Positions 1 through 8,466 of a stretch of 39,477 nucleotides of DNA are shown piece by piece (positions within the stretch are counted from its first letter, which is position 1; every line of letters begins with the position of its first letter). The notes under the pieces were generated by a model, which was not told the origin of the DNA, did no database searches, and worked only from the letters and a program-made list of their open reading frames with translations. The translations under genes were made by a program, and so were the position numbers. The stretch is from Actinomycetota bacterium. GTDB lineage: Bacteria; Actinomycetota; Acidimicrobiia; Acidimicrobiales; WLNW01. The DNA lies in assembly GCA_009699605.1 (NCBI GenBank), contig WLNW01000011.1, positions 1 through 39,477 of the forward strand, in the 5' to 3' direction.

Positions 1-1088
1 ATCCAGTCCTGCTCGACGCGCTGCATGAACAGGTCGGGGACCCAGTTGGCCAGGTTGAGGCTGTGGGCGCGGCGCATGGAATCGCCGGTGTTGTCGCGCA
101 GTTCGAGGAAGTCTTCGATGTCGGCGTGCCAGGTCTCGAGGTAGACGCACGCGGCGCCCTTGCGCTTGCCGCCCTGGTTGACCGCGGACACCGAACAGTC
201 GAGGGTCTTGAGCCACGGGATGATGCCGTTGGATAGGCCGTTGGTGCCCCGGATGAGCGAGCCCTTCGACCGGATGCGGTGATACGCGAGGCCGATGCCG
301 CCGGCGAACTTCGACAGCTTCGCAACGTCGGTGTAGCGGTTGTAGATCGACTCGAGGTCGTCTTCGGGGGAGTCGAGCAGATAGCAGCTCGACATCTGCG
401 GGTGCGCGGTGCCCGAGTTGAACAGGGTGGGCGAGGACGGCAGGTAGGACAGCGAGCTGAGGAGCCGATAGAAGCGGATGGCTTCGTCGGGGCTCTGCGA
501 GAGCCCACAGGCCACGCGGAGGAAGAAGTACTGCGGGGTCTCGATGACCTTGCGCTCGCTGGGGTGACGCAGCAGGTACCGGTCATAGACGGTGCGCAGG
601 CCGAAGAACTCGAACAGGGCGTTGTTGTCGGCGACGACCGCGTCGTTGAGCTTGCGGAAGTTCAGCGTGACGAACTCGGCGATGTTGTCGGCCACCAGGC
701 CGAGGCGGTGACCGAGCGAGATCGACTGGCTGAACGAGTAGACGTCCTGGTTCTGGACCTCTTTGTCGATGTAGGTGCTGAGCAACCGGGCCGCGAGTCG
801 GGAGTAGTTCGGCTCCTCGACGATGAGCGCCGCCGCGGTGCGGATGGACAGCTCGTCGAGCTCCTCGGTGGTGGCGCCGTCGCAAAGGCCGGAGATGGTG
901 CGCGTGGCGATGCGGAGTGGCTCGACCCCATCGAGCCCGTCGGCACAGCGCTGCACGGCGCGGACGATCTTGTTCACGTCGACGGCCTCGGAGTCGCCGT
1001 TTCGCTTGCGGACGCGCATGGTGGACGATCCGCTGGTAGACGCGTTGGCAGGTGTCGTAGCGTCGAGCCGATCATCCGTGATGGTCAT
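1..1088 (-). CDS. nrdA: Ribonucleoside-diphosphate reductase, large (alpha) subunit; 3' part outside the window
   Basis: Reduces ribonucleotides to deoxyribonucleotides for DNA synthesis in the cytoplasm. About 362 residues are visible and the gene runs off the left edge, so roughly half of a usual NrdA is present. After a short Ser/Thr-rich leader, residues from about 24 (MRVRKRNGDSE) form an ATP-cone regulatory domain to about 110. The catalytic barrel follows, with SPTLFNSGTAHPQMSSCYLL, whose Cys is a redox cysteine, and FAGGIGLAYHRIRSKGS, both typical of class I alpha subunits. The start at 1088 is chosen because GGAGG lies 8 nt upstream; the inner ATG at 1019 has no comparable site. A good promoter lies at 1143-1172. 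The missing C-terminal part leaves the exact subclass open, and no nrdB is visible. Confidence 0.93.
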   Translation of the reverse strand, partial: MTITDDRLDATTPANASTSGSSTMRVRKRNGDSEAVDVNKIVRAVQRCADGLDGVEPLRIATRTISGLCDGATTEELDELSIRTAAALIVEEPNYSRLAARLLSTYIDKEVQNQDVYSFSQSISLGHRLGLVADNIAEFVTLNFRKLNDAVVADNNALFEFFGLRTVYDRYLLRHPSERKVIETPQYFFLRVACGLSQSPDEAIRFYRLLSSLSYLPSSPTLFNSGTAHPQMSSCYLLDSPEDDLESIYNRYTDVAKLSKFAGGIGLAYHRIRSKGSLIRGTNGLSNGIIPWLKTLDCSVSAVNQGGKRKGAACVYLETWHADIEDFLELRDNTGDSMRRAHSLNLANWVPDLFMQRVEQDW

Positions 1089-1142
1089 CCAGGGGCCTCC
1101 GAAAGCGCGCAGCAGACCAAACGAGGTCCGCGGGGGTCCCCA

Positions 1143-1172
1143 ATTACAACCGTGAAATTCCACGCGTGTCAA
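1143..1172 (-). promoter_or_regulatory. Sigma-70-type promoter for nrdA
   Basis: Reading on the minus strand, TTGACA (1172-1167) is followed by an 18-bp spacer and TGTAAT (1148-1143). That is a perfect -35 and a 5/6 -10, about 55 bp before the nrdA ATG. The match is unusually good for such GC-rich DNA. The -35 lies inside one arm of the inverted repeat 1165-1196. Confidence 0.6.
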
Positions 1173-1196
1173 GACCTTCGGCTCGTACTTGACACG
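1165..1196. repeat. Inverted repeat in the nrdA/esterase divergent gap, possible operator
   Basis: CGTGTCAAG (1165-1173) and CTTGACACG (1188-1196) are perfect 9-bp inverted arms separated by 14 bp. Each arm contains a TTGACA-like -35, one pointing to nrdA and one to the esterase side. A related TTTGTCACG follows at 1199-1207. This is either an operator for a dimeric regulator (an NrdR-type site is not recognisable by consensus) or two back-to-back -35 boxes that happen to form a palindrome. Confidence 0.4.
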
Positions 1197-1306
1197 GGTT
1201 TGTCACGTTGCGGCGATGGAGTCGCCTCCTGGCGTTTTCCCTGGTCACGGATTCGGACGCGCGAACCGCGAAGGGTGGTCGTCGCGAGGCGCTACGGTGC
1301 CCGGTT

Positions 1307-1939
1307 ATGCAGGGTGCACCCCTCCGCTCCCGGGTCCGTCGGGCTGCCAAAGGCGAACCGCCACGCCTGCTCCTGCTGGCGCACGGCTACAGCTACCACC
1401 CCGAGGAGATGCTGGCCTACGGGACCGTGATCGACCCCGAACGCCGCTTCGCGCTGGTCGCGCCCCGTGGACCCATCGAACTGCCCAACGGTGCGGCCGC
1501 TTGGTCTATACCGAAAGACCGGGAGCCGCCCCCATTCATCAAGGCATCAGATGCGCTTTCAGCCACTCTCGATGCGGCGTGCGCGCGCTACGGGGTCGCC
1601 CGCGCCGACGCAATCGTGGGCGGTTTCTCCCAGGGCGCGATCATTTCGTTCACCCTGGCGCTCGACCCGTCGACCGTGCGCCCCGCGGCCGTGATCAATT
1701 GGTGTGGTGGGCTCCCGGTCGGCCGGGGGACTCCGATCGACCTCGATCGCCTCGAGACGCTCCCCGTGCTCTGGCAGCTCGCCGCACGCGACGAGGTCGT
1801 GCCACCCGAGTTCTCTCGCGCCGGCGCCAAGACGGCGCTCGCGCACGGCGCCGCGCTCACCCGACGGGAGTACGACATCACCCACGCCATCTCGGTCGAG
1901 ATGCTCGCCGATGCGCGTACCTGGCTGGCTGCCCGATAG
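1307..1939 (+). CDS. Alpha/beta-hydrolase, phospholipase/carboxylesterase family
   Basis: Probable serine esterase of the cytoplasm, about 210 residues, the usual size for the carboxylesterase/phospholipase family. Seen: LLLAHGYSYHPEEM as the oxyanion-hole region, the nucleophile elbow GFSQG, a candidate acid in AARDEVVPP and a candidate His in DITHAIS near the C-terminus, in family order. The ATG at 1307 is preferred over the upstream GTG/ATG codons because the extra N-terminal residues read like untranslated sequence. It is divergent from nrdA and ends 12 bp from the convergent next gene, so it is probably a single-gene unit. The substrate cannot be told. Confidence 0.78.
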   Translation: MQGAPLRSRVRRAAKGEPPRLLLLAHGYSYHPEEMLAYGTVIDPERRFALVAPRGPIELPNGAAAWSIPKDREPPPFIKASDALSATLDAACARYGVARADAIVGGFSQGAIISFTLALDPSTVRPAAVINWCGGLPVGRGTPIDLDRLETLPVLWQLAARDEVVPPEFSRAGAKTALAHGAALTRREYDITHAISVEMLADARTWLAAR

Positions 1940-1951
1940 ACCCGAGCCCGG

Positions 1952-2920
1952 TCAGCGGCCGGTCCACGCCTGCAAGAACCGGGCCACGAGCTGCTCGAGG
2001 GTGGCCGCATCGGCCACACCGGCCTCGGTCTTGTCGAGGAAGTGCCAGCCGTTCGTGGTCAGGGCCTGCTGCACGCGGATCTTTTCGATGGGGACGCGGC
2101 GGCCGGCCATCGTGGCGAGCACCACGTCAGCCGACGTGATCGGCTCGAGCTCAACGAGCTCGAGCTGACCGCTGGCCCGCGGACTTGCGATTGCCAAGCG
2201 GGTGCCCGCCTCGAGCGCGAGCACGAGGTCGTAGGAATCGGCACGCTCGAGCATGGTGTCGAGCGCCGTCTTGTCGGTGGGTGGCGTGAGCGCCGCGGCC
2301 GCCACGTCGAGCGTGGACGAGATCGACTCGAGGTCGCGAGCGTCGAAGCTCTCGCGGCGCACGAACGTGCGGGCTATCTGGGCGAGCGCGACGAGGCCAC
2401 CCGTGGTGCGCTCGGGTCGATCGACCCCGACCCGCAGACTGCCCCACGCACTCGGCCCACCGATCTCGGCCCACGTCGCACCACCGCGCCGCACGATGCA
2501 CGACCAGTCGATCACGCCACCACACGAGGTCTCGAGCGTGGCGCGCCGATCGCTGCGGATGATGATGACGAGCGGCGTGCGAGCGAGCGTCTCGGACAAG
2601 CTGTCGAAGGGATCGGCGCCGCCCGACGACTGGGCGCCCAGTCGCGCGAGGTCGGCCCACGACCGCGGGGTAAGCCACGCCTCGGCGTCGATGCCGCCAC
2701 CCGACCGAAGTCGGGCGAGCGTGGCCCCCGGGTCCTCGACGCGCACCGTGAGGGACGCGTCGCCCAGATCGGCGCACACGTCGGCCATCTCGGTGGCGCA
2801 CAACAGCACCTTGGTGGCCACGTCGTCGAGAGGCCGCTGGTCGTTGTCGCGCGTGGCACGGAGCGCGAAAGTGGACGCCACGAGAGCGACGAGCCCGACG
2901 ACCATGACCACCCGTTTCAT
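1952..2920 (-). CDS. Exported solute-binding-like protein
   Basis: A 322-residue protein with an N-terminal signal or anchor segment (MKRVVMVVGLVALVASTFAL) and a mature part that looks like a type 2 periplasmic binding fold. The phrases VLLCATEMADVCADLG, DAEAWLTPRSWADLAR, TPLVIIIRSD and SLRVGVDRPERTTGG resemble extracellular solute-binding domains of actinobacteria that are often joined to a VWA domain; no VWA domain is present here. No transporter genes are beside it. It starts 38 bp after ileS ends on the same strand and may be co-transcribed. The open frame continues upstream into ileS, but the ATG at 2920 gives the only sensible signal peptide. The ligand is unknown. Confidence 0.6.
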   Translation of the reverse strand: MKRVVMVVGLVALVASTFALRATRDNDQRPLDDVATKVLLCATEMADVCADLGDASLTVRVEDPGATLARLRSGGGIDAEAWLTPRSWADLARLGAQSSGGADPFDSLSETLARTPLVIIIRSDRRATLETSCGGVIDWSCIVRRGGATWAEIGGPSAWGSLRVGVDRPERTTGGLVALAQIARTFVRRESFDARDLESISSTLDVAAAALTPPTDKTALDTMLERADSYDLVLALEAGTRLAIASPRASGQLELVELEPITSADVVLATMAGRRVPIEKIRVQQALTTNGWHFLDKTEAGVADAATLEQLVARFLQAWTGR

Positions 2921-2958
2921 CGCGCAGCACGGTAGTCGCCGGCCAACGCTCGCTCGGC

Positions 2959-5900
2959 TCAGGTGGTGGTTGTCACCTCGACGGCCAAGCTGACGTTGTC
3001 GGTGTCGACGCGTCCGACGTGCACGCGCCGGCTTTCGGGCAGCGGCCCGACGATGAGCTCGACGGCCAACACCTCGGCCTGCACCGATTCGCGGTGGGTG
3101 GCGAGTGCGGCGACCACCTTGGCCGGCGCGTCGACCCACACTCGGATGCGGTCGGTGACGACGAAGTCCTCGTCTTTGCGGGCCTGTTGCACGAGCCGGA
3201 TCACGTCGCGGGCGAGCCCCTCGGCCTCGAGGCTGGGGGTGATGGCCACATCGAGGGTGACAACGGCGTCGTTACTGCGCAATGCGGCCGCGGTGACACC
3301 GTCGGGCGACTCGAGCGCGAGCTCGAACTCGTTCGGGGCCAGCGTGTGGCCGGCGACCGTAACCGTGCCGTCGTCGTTCGAACTCCACGCGCCCGAGCGC
3401 GCACCGGCGAACACGTTCTGCATGTCCTTTCCGAGACGCTGGCCGAGCAGCTTGCCGTTCGGGCGGAGGATGAAGGTCGCGTGCGCGGCGAGATCGGCGG
3501 ACAGCTCGACCCGCTTGACGTTGACCTCGTCCTCGATGAGATGGGTGAGTCCCGCAAGAGAAGCGGTATCGGCCCCGGCCACCACCAGAGATGCCAATGG
3601 CAAGCGCACGCGCAGCCCTGCGTCTTCGCGGAGGCGCAACGCGGTCGAGCACACGTCGCGCACGCGGTCCATGGCGGCCACGAGCTCGTGGTCGGCCGGC
3701 AGCGCGTGGGCATCCGGCCAATCGGCCAGGTGGATGGATGCGGTGGCGTCGGCGGAAGACTCCGAAGGTGCTGCGGTGAGGCCGCGATAGATCTCCTCGG
3801 TGACGAACGGCAGCAAAGGCGCACACAGTCGGGTCAGGGTGTGCAACACGGTGTAGAGCGTGTCGTACGCGTTGCGCTTGTCGGCGTCGTCGCCGCCGGC
3901 GGGGGCCCAGAAGCGATCGCGCGATCGCCTGATGTACCAGTTGTTGAGCGCGTCGAGGTACAGGGTGATGTCGGTGCACGCGCCGGCGAGGTCGTACGCG
4001 TCCATGCGAGCAGTGACCGCGTCGACGAGCTCGCGCGTCTTGGCCAACACGTAGCGATCGAGGAGCTGGGGCGAGTCGGCGCGGTACTCGGCGCGATATC
4101 CGTCGACGTTCGCATAGAGCGTGAAGAAGGAGTACGCGTTCCAGATGGGGTTGATGACCAACCGCACGGTGTCGCTGATGCCCGAGCCTTCACGATCGAT
4201 GCGGAGGTCGCCGCCGCGCAGGATGGGCGAGGCCATGAGGAACCAACGCAGCGAGTCGGAACCGATGGTCTCGAACACCGCCTCGGGGTCGGGGTAGTTG
4301 CGGAGCCGCTTGGACAGCTTGCGTCCGTCCTCGTCGAGCACGACGCCGTGACAGATGCAGTTCTTGAACGCCGGACGGTCGAACAACGCCACGGACAACA
4401 CGTGCATCGTGTAGAACCAGCCGCGCGACTGTGCGATGTACTCGACGATGAAGTCGGCCGTATTGTTGTCCACCCACTCCTTGTTCTCGAATGGGTAGTG
4501 CGCTTGCGCGAACGGCATCGCGCCCGACTCGAACCAGCAGTCGAGCACCTCGGGGACGCGGCGCATCATCGAACGGCCGGTGGGGTCGTCGGGGTTGGGA
4601 CGCACGAGGTCGTCGACGAACGGGCGGTGCAGGTCGGTGACGGTGACGCCGAAATCAGCCTCGAGCTCGGCGATGGAGCCGTACACGTCGATGCGCGGGT
4701 ATTCGGGGTCGTCGCTGCGCCACACCGGGATGGGCGCGCCCCAGAAGCGGTTGCGCGAGATCGACCAGTCGCGCGCGTTCGCAAGCCACTTGCCGAACGC
4801 ACCGTCACGTACGTGATCGGGGATCCAGTTGATCTCTTGGTTGAGCTCGACGATGCGATCGCGGAATGCGGTGACCTCGACGTACCAGCTCGACATGGCG
4901 CGGTAGATGATGGGCGTGTCGGTGCGCCAGCAGTGGGGATAGTTGTGCTCGATCGTGTCGTGGCGCACCACGCGGCCGAGTTCCTTCAGGTGGCGGATGA
5001 TCTTCGGGTTCGCATCGAAGACGTTCTCGCCCGCCCACTCGGGTACGTCGTCGGTGAAGCGACCCTCGTCGTTGACCGGCACGACGAGCTCGATGAGGTT
5101 CTCGTTGGAGACGCGTTGGTCGTCCTCGCCGAAGCCCGGCGCGATGTGCACGACGCCGGTGCCATCGTCGACGCCGACGAAGTCGGCCGCCAGGACGCGG
5201 AACGCATGCGGTTGATCGGCGAAGTACGGGAACAGGGGCGTGTAGCCGCGACCCACAAGACTTGCACCGGTGAACGAGTCGATGAGTGTGGCATCGGCGA
5301 ACTGCGCGGCGTAGCGCTCACGCGCGTTCGTGCTGAGCACATAGCGCACACCATCGAGCTCGAGCATCACGTAATCGATGTCGGCGCCGACTGCGAGCGC
5401 GAGGTTCGCCGGCAGGGTCCACGGTGTGGTGGTCCAGGCGAGGATGCGTGTCTCGGGTTCGTCGGCCGGAGCACCGGGCAACGGGTCGAGGGTGAACGCA
5501 ACGGTGAGCGCAGGATCCTGGCGCGGCCGCGTCGCATCGTCGAGGCGGATCTCGAAGTTCGACAGCGGGGTCTCGGCGCCCCACGAATACGGCATCACGC
5601 GGTACGCCTCGTACACGAGGCCCTTATCCCAAAGCTGCTTGAACGCCCACATGACCGACTCCATGTAGGGCAGGTCCATGGTCTTGTAGTCGTTGTCGAA
5701 GTCGACCCAGCGCGCCTGGCGCGTGACGTAGTCCTCCCACTCCTTCGTGTACCGCAGCACCGAGGTACGACAGTGCTCGTTGAAGCGCTCGATGCCGTAC
5801 TCGGTGATGGCCCGGCGGCCCGACATCCCGAGCTCCTTCTCGGATTCCATCTCGGCGGGGAGGCCGTGGCAGTCCCAACCGAAACGGCGGTCGACGCGCC

Positions 5901-6156
5901 GACCCTTCATGGTCTGATAGCGCGGGACGACGTCCTTCACGTAACCGGTGAGCAGGTGGCCGTAGTGCGGCAGGCCGTTCGCGAACGGCGGGCCGTCGAA
6001 GAAGATGTACTCGTTGTCGCCGCCCGGCCGCGACGACACCGACTGTTCGAAGGTCTTTGCGGCCTCCCAGTCGGCCAAGATGCGGCGCTCGATCGCGGGG
6101 AAGTCGGGCTTGGGCTCGACTTTCGGATACGGCGCAGCATTCGGGGCATCGGACAT
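2959..6156 (-). CDS. ileS: Isoleucyl-tRNA synthetase, type 2 (eukaryote-like)
   Basis: Charges tRNA-Ile with isoleucine and edits mischarged valine. The 1065 residues are full length. Seen: the class I signature PHYGH at 63-67, GWDCHGLPAE, the CP1 editing region at about 190-400 (ILAWTTTPWTLPANLALAVG, GTGVVHIAPGFGEDDQRV), WSISRNRFWGAPIPVW, and KLSKR at 613-617 followed by LRNYPDPE. The KLSKR plus NYPDP signature and the long C-terminal region fit the type 2 enzymes of eukaryotes and some bacteria, a group known for weak sensitivity to mupirocin. The ATG at 6156 is 119 bp from the divergent thioesterase gene. I looked for a T-box leader in that gap and found no specifier or T-box sequence. Confidence 0.97.
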   Translation of the reverse strand: MSDAPNAAPYPKVEPKPDFPAIERRILADWEAAKTFEQSVSSRPGGDNEYIFFDGPPFANGLPHYGHLLTGYVKDVVPRYQTMKGRRVDRRFGWDCHGLPAEMESEKELGMSGRRAITEYGIERFNEHCRTSVLRYTKEWEDYVTRQARWVDFDNDYKTMDLPYMESVMWAFKQLWDKGLVYEAYRVMPYSWGAETPLSNFEIRLDDATRPRQDPALTVAFTLDPLPGAPADEPETRILAWTTTPWTLPANLALAVGADIDYVMLELDGVRYVLSTNARERYAAQFADATLIDSFTGASLVGRGYTPLFPYFADQPHAFRVLAADFVGVDDGTGVVHIAPGFGEDDQRVSNENLIELVVPVNDEGRFTDDVPEWAGENVFDANPKIIRHLKELGRVVRHDTIEHNYPHCWRTDTPIIYRAMSSWYVEVTAFRDRIVELNQEINWIPDHVRDGAFGKWLANARDWSISRNRFWGAPIPVWRSDDPEYPRIDVYGSIAELEADFGVTVTDLHRPFVDDLVRPNPDDPTGRSMMRRVPEVLDCWFESGAMPFAQAHYPFENKEWVDNNTADFIVEYIAQSRGWFYTMHVLSVALFDRPAFKNCICHGVVLDEDGRKLSKRLRNYPDPEAVFETIGSDSLRWFLMASPILRGGDLRIDREGSGISDTVRLVINPIWNAYSFFTLYANVDGYRAEYRADSPQLLDRYVLAKTRELVDAVTARMDAYDLAGACTDITLYLDALNNWYIRRSRDRFWAPAGGDDADKRNAYDTLYTVLHTLTRLCAPLLPFVTEEIYRGLTAAPSESSADATASIHLADWPDAHALPADHELVAAMDRVRDVCSTALRLREDAGLRVRLPLASLVVAGADTASLAGLTHLIEDEVNVKRVELSADLAAHATFILRPNGKLLGQRLGKDMQNVFAGARSGAWSSNDDGTVTVAGHTLAPNEFELALESPDGVTAAALRSNDAVVTLDVAITPSLEAEGLARDVIRLVQQARKDEDFVVTDRIRVWVDAPAKVVAALATHRESVQAEVLAVELIVGPLPESRRVHVGRVDTDNVSLAVEVTTTT

Positions 6157-6275
6157 GGGCCAAAGGCTACCGGGGAGCCTGCGCGGCCTACGATCCAGAT
6201 TTCATGCTTTGGTGCTGGGTCGGTACGCCTCGCGGCGCACTCCTCCGGCCGGGCATGTCGACATGAAGGGCTGCG

Positions 6276-7088
6276 GTGCTCACCAAAGGTTTCAAGGACA
6301 ACTTGTCGTCGTGGTTCGAGATCGCGGCCCGTCACGAGGGCGACTTGCGCATCACCACGTGGGTGCCGGTCCGCGACGACCTTCGCGGCGCCGACGGCGC
6401 CCTCCGTCTCGCTGCACTCACGTTCGCCGTCGACTCGGCGGTAGGGATGAGCGCTGGGTTCTCGGCTCTGCCGAACTGGGTGGTCACCACCGACATCGAC
6501 CTGCGAATCTTCGCCGACGCCCGCGTCGGGCCGGTACGCACCGAGGCCCACACCTTGCGCGCTGGTCGCTCGCAAGTGCTGGCCGAGGCCCGTCTCTATG
6601 ACGAGGGCCAGGGTGACCTCCTCGTCGGTCACGCCACGGCGAACCACGGAGCGCTGTCACCAGAGAACGGCGCACCCCTCGAACTCTTCCCCGTAGGCGA
6701 GATCCTCCGGCAGTCGTCCTCGCATGCGGGGGTGCGGCCGCAGATGAGCGACACATTCGGTGCACGCGTGGTCGAGCCGGGCATCGTCGAACTCGACATG
6801 GTCGACAACGCCCGAAACCCTTGGGGCATCCTCCACGGTTGCCTGCACACGCTTCTCGCTGAGGACGCGGCTCGTTCACTGGTCGACGGCCGCATCACTG
6901 GCGTGTCGATCCGATTCATGGCTCCGGTGCGCGTCGGCCCGGCGCGTGCGCACGCCACGTTGCTGGCCAGCTCGGCCAGCTCGGCCGGCTCGGTCACCGT
7001 GCGCGTCGAAGTGCGCGACCCCGGTGCGCATGATCGCCTCGGCAGCCTCGCGCTCATCACCGTGCACCCCGAGGCAAACGTCCGCTGA
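6276..7088 (+). CDS. Double-hotdog thioesterase, PaaI-like
   Basis: A 270-residue protein with two hotdog folds in tandem: one at about 10-130 and one at about 150-262. The second contains ARNPWGILHGCLHTLLAEDAA, the typical HGG-like helix of PaaI/4HBT acyl-CoA thioesterases with G replaced by C, and VSIRFMAPVRVGPARAHA as the following strand. The first repeat lacks the clear active-site helix and may be structural. It probably hydrolyses an acyl-CoA. The start is GTG at 6276 with AAGGG 5 nt upstream; an ATG at 6263 is out of frame. It faces ileS, and no CoA-pathway genes are beside it. Confidence 0.75.
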   Translation: MLTKGFKDNLSSWFEIAARHEGDLRITTWVPVRDDLRGADGALRLAALTFAVDSAVGMSAGFSALPNWVVTTDIDLRIFADARVGPVRTEAHTLRAGRSQVLAEARLYDEGQGDLLVGHATANHGALSPENGAPLELFPVGEILRQSSSHAGVRPQMSDTFGARVVEPGIVELDMVDNARNPWGILHGCLHTLLAEDAARSLVDGRITGVSIRFMAPVRVGPARAHATLLASSASSAGSVTVRVEVRDPGAHDRLGSLALITVHPEANVR

Positions 7089-7107
7089 ACGCGCTGGTCG
7101 GCCACTT

Positions 7108-7147
7108 GTTGCGCGATTCTGCCGCTCCTGGCGGTGCGAGCGCGCAA
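7108..7147. repeat. 40-bp imperfect palindrome, copy 1 of a dispersed pair
   Basis: Arms TTGCGCG (7109-7115) and CGCGCAA (7141-7147) enclose a second small stem, CCGC with GCGG. It lies in the 131-bp gap between two convergent genes. It matches the reverse complement of 36933-36972 at about 28 of 40 positions without gaps, including the first 17 bases with one change. It could be a bidirectional terminator or a REP-like element; there is no U-tract. Confidence 0.5.
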
Positions 7148-7219
7148 AGAGTTACGCCGTCGCCTAGGACACGAAGCAGCGGACGTTGACGCGGGTCGTC
7201 CATTGCACCACTCGATAGG

Positions 7220-8401
7220 TCATGACCCCGGATCGTAGGTGACCATCGACACGTCGATCCCGCCGTTGGACGTGGCGAACTTCTCGACGAGTGGCAGGCG
7301 CACCTGCCCGGCGAGCACCATGTCGGACACGAGCAGTCCGAGCGACCAGCCGGGGAGCTGCTCGCGTACCGCAGTACCGAGCGCCGCGTAAAGGTCGCGC
7401 AGGTCGCGCTGTCCCCCGACACCGGCACCGGATCGTGGTCCGCGTTCACCGATGCGTTCGCCGTAGGGCGGGTTGGTGAGCAGCAGCCCGGGGAAGTCGA
7501 GGGTCGTGAGGGACGAGATCGTGAGCGACAACGCCGCGTTGCGCACCTGGATGAGGTCGGCCACGCCGGCGCGTTCGGCGTTGGCCAGAGTGGCGCGCGC
7601 TGCACCGGCGTCGCGGTCGGCGGCGATGATCGGCGGAACGTCGCGTCGCCGCACACGATCGGTGGCGGCCTTGATGACCCCTGCGTTCACGCTCGCCCAG
7701 GTGCCCGGTTGGAACGACGCCCAGCGTTGGAACGCGAACGTGCGATTCGCGCCCGGCGCGTAGCCGCATGCGGCGAGAGCGCCTTCGATCGCGATGGTGC
7801 CCGAGCCACAGAGCGGGTCGACGAGCGGGGTGTGGCCGGTCCATCCCGAGGCGCGCACCATGGCTGCGGCGAGCGTCTCGCGCAGCGGTGCCTTCGCGAC
7901 CTGCTGGCGCCAACCGCGGCGGTGCAGGCTCTCGCCGGAGCTATCGACGCTGATGGTGACCTTGTCGTGGGAGAACCGCACAACGAACAGCTGCACACGG
8001 TCAGGGTCGAGAGTGTGCTCATCATCTTCGATCACCGGTGTCGTGCCGGTGACCCGATGCAGTCGTTCGGCGATCGCGTCGGTGTGATACAGCTTTGATT
8101 TCGCGGCCGTGACGCGAAAGACCGGCGTGATGCCATCGGTTAGATAGAGGTCCCACGGCAGGGACGCGGCGCGCGCCTCGAGTTCGGCGAAGGACTTCGC
8201 GACGAAGGTTCCGAGGCGGACGATGACGCGGGTGGCCAACCTGGTCCACACGTTCGCCAGGTACAGCTCGCGGTCGGTGGCCCGGAACGGCACACCGCCG
8301 TGGATGGGTTTGCCGGGGCGCAATCGCAGTTCACGCCACTCGTCCGCGACGAGCTCTTCGAGCCCTGGAGGACAAACCGCGAGGCAATCGTGCACGTGCA
8401 C
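7220..8401 (-). CDS. THUMP-domain class I SAM-dependent RNA methyltransferase (RlmL N-half/TrmN type)
   Basis: Probably methylates guanine N2 in rRNA or tRNA. The 393 residues divide into an N-terminal THUMP region (about 1-160, with ATDRELYLANVWTRLATRV and FRVTAAKSKLYHTDAI) and a Rossmann methyltransferase domain. The SAM-binding motif DPLCGSGT is at 195-202 and the catalytic NPPYGER at 310-316. This matches the N-terminal half of E. coli RlmKL, and the RlmK half is absent. The start is GTG at 8401, with another in-frame GTG at 8395; neither has a strong ribosome site. It is divergent from the LLM gene at 8467. Confidence 0.88.
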   Translation of the reverse strand: MHVHDCLAVCPPGLEELVADEWRELRLRPGKPIHGGVPFRATDRELYLANVWTRLATRVIVRLGTFVAKSFAELEARAASLPWDLYLTDGITPVFRVTAAKSKLYHTDAIAERLHRVTGTTPVIEDDEHTLDPDRVQLFVVRFSHDKVTISVDSSGESLHRRGWRQQVAKAPLRETLAAAMVRASGWTGHTPLVDPLCGSGTIAIEGALAACGYAPGANRTFAFQRWASFQPGTWASVNAGVIKAATDRVRRRDVPPIIAADRDAGAARATLANAERAGVADLIQVRNAALSLTISSLTTLDFPGLLLTNPPYGERIGERGPRSGAGVGGQRDLRDLYAALGTAVREQLPGWSLGLLVSDMVLAGQVRLPLVEKFATSNGGIDVSMVTYDPGS

Positions 8402-8466
8402 AGCGTAGGACCGTGGCCCCGATGGCCTACCATCGTGCGGTCGAAGCGACTGAGAGAAGGATGGTC

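Noticed and set aside
1089-1306. Cobalamin riboswitch or NrdR box before nrdA
   Set aside because: No B12-box and no match to the NrdR palindrome; only the TTGACA-containing inverted repeat is supported.
6157-6275. T-box or other leader RNA before ileS
   Set aside because: I searched the gap on the minus strand for the T-box core and a specifier stem and found neither.
3019-6444. Open frame of 1141 codons on the plus strand opposite ileS
   Set aside because: Shadow of a real gene in GC-rich DNA: the translation is rich in Arg, Gly, Val, Glu and His without any recognisable domain, and ileS on the other strand is unmistakable.
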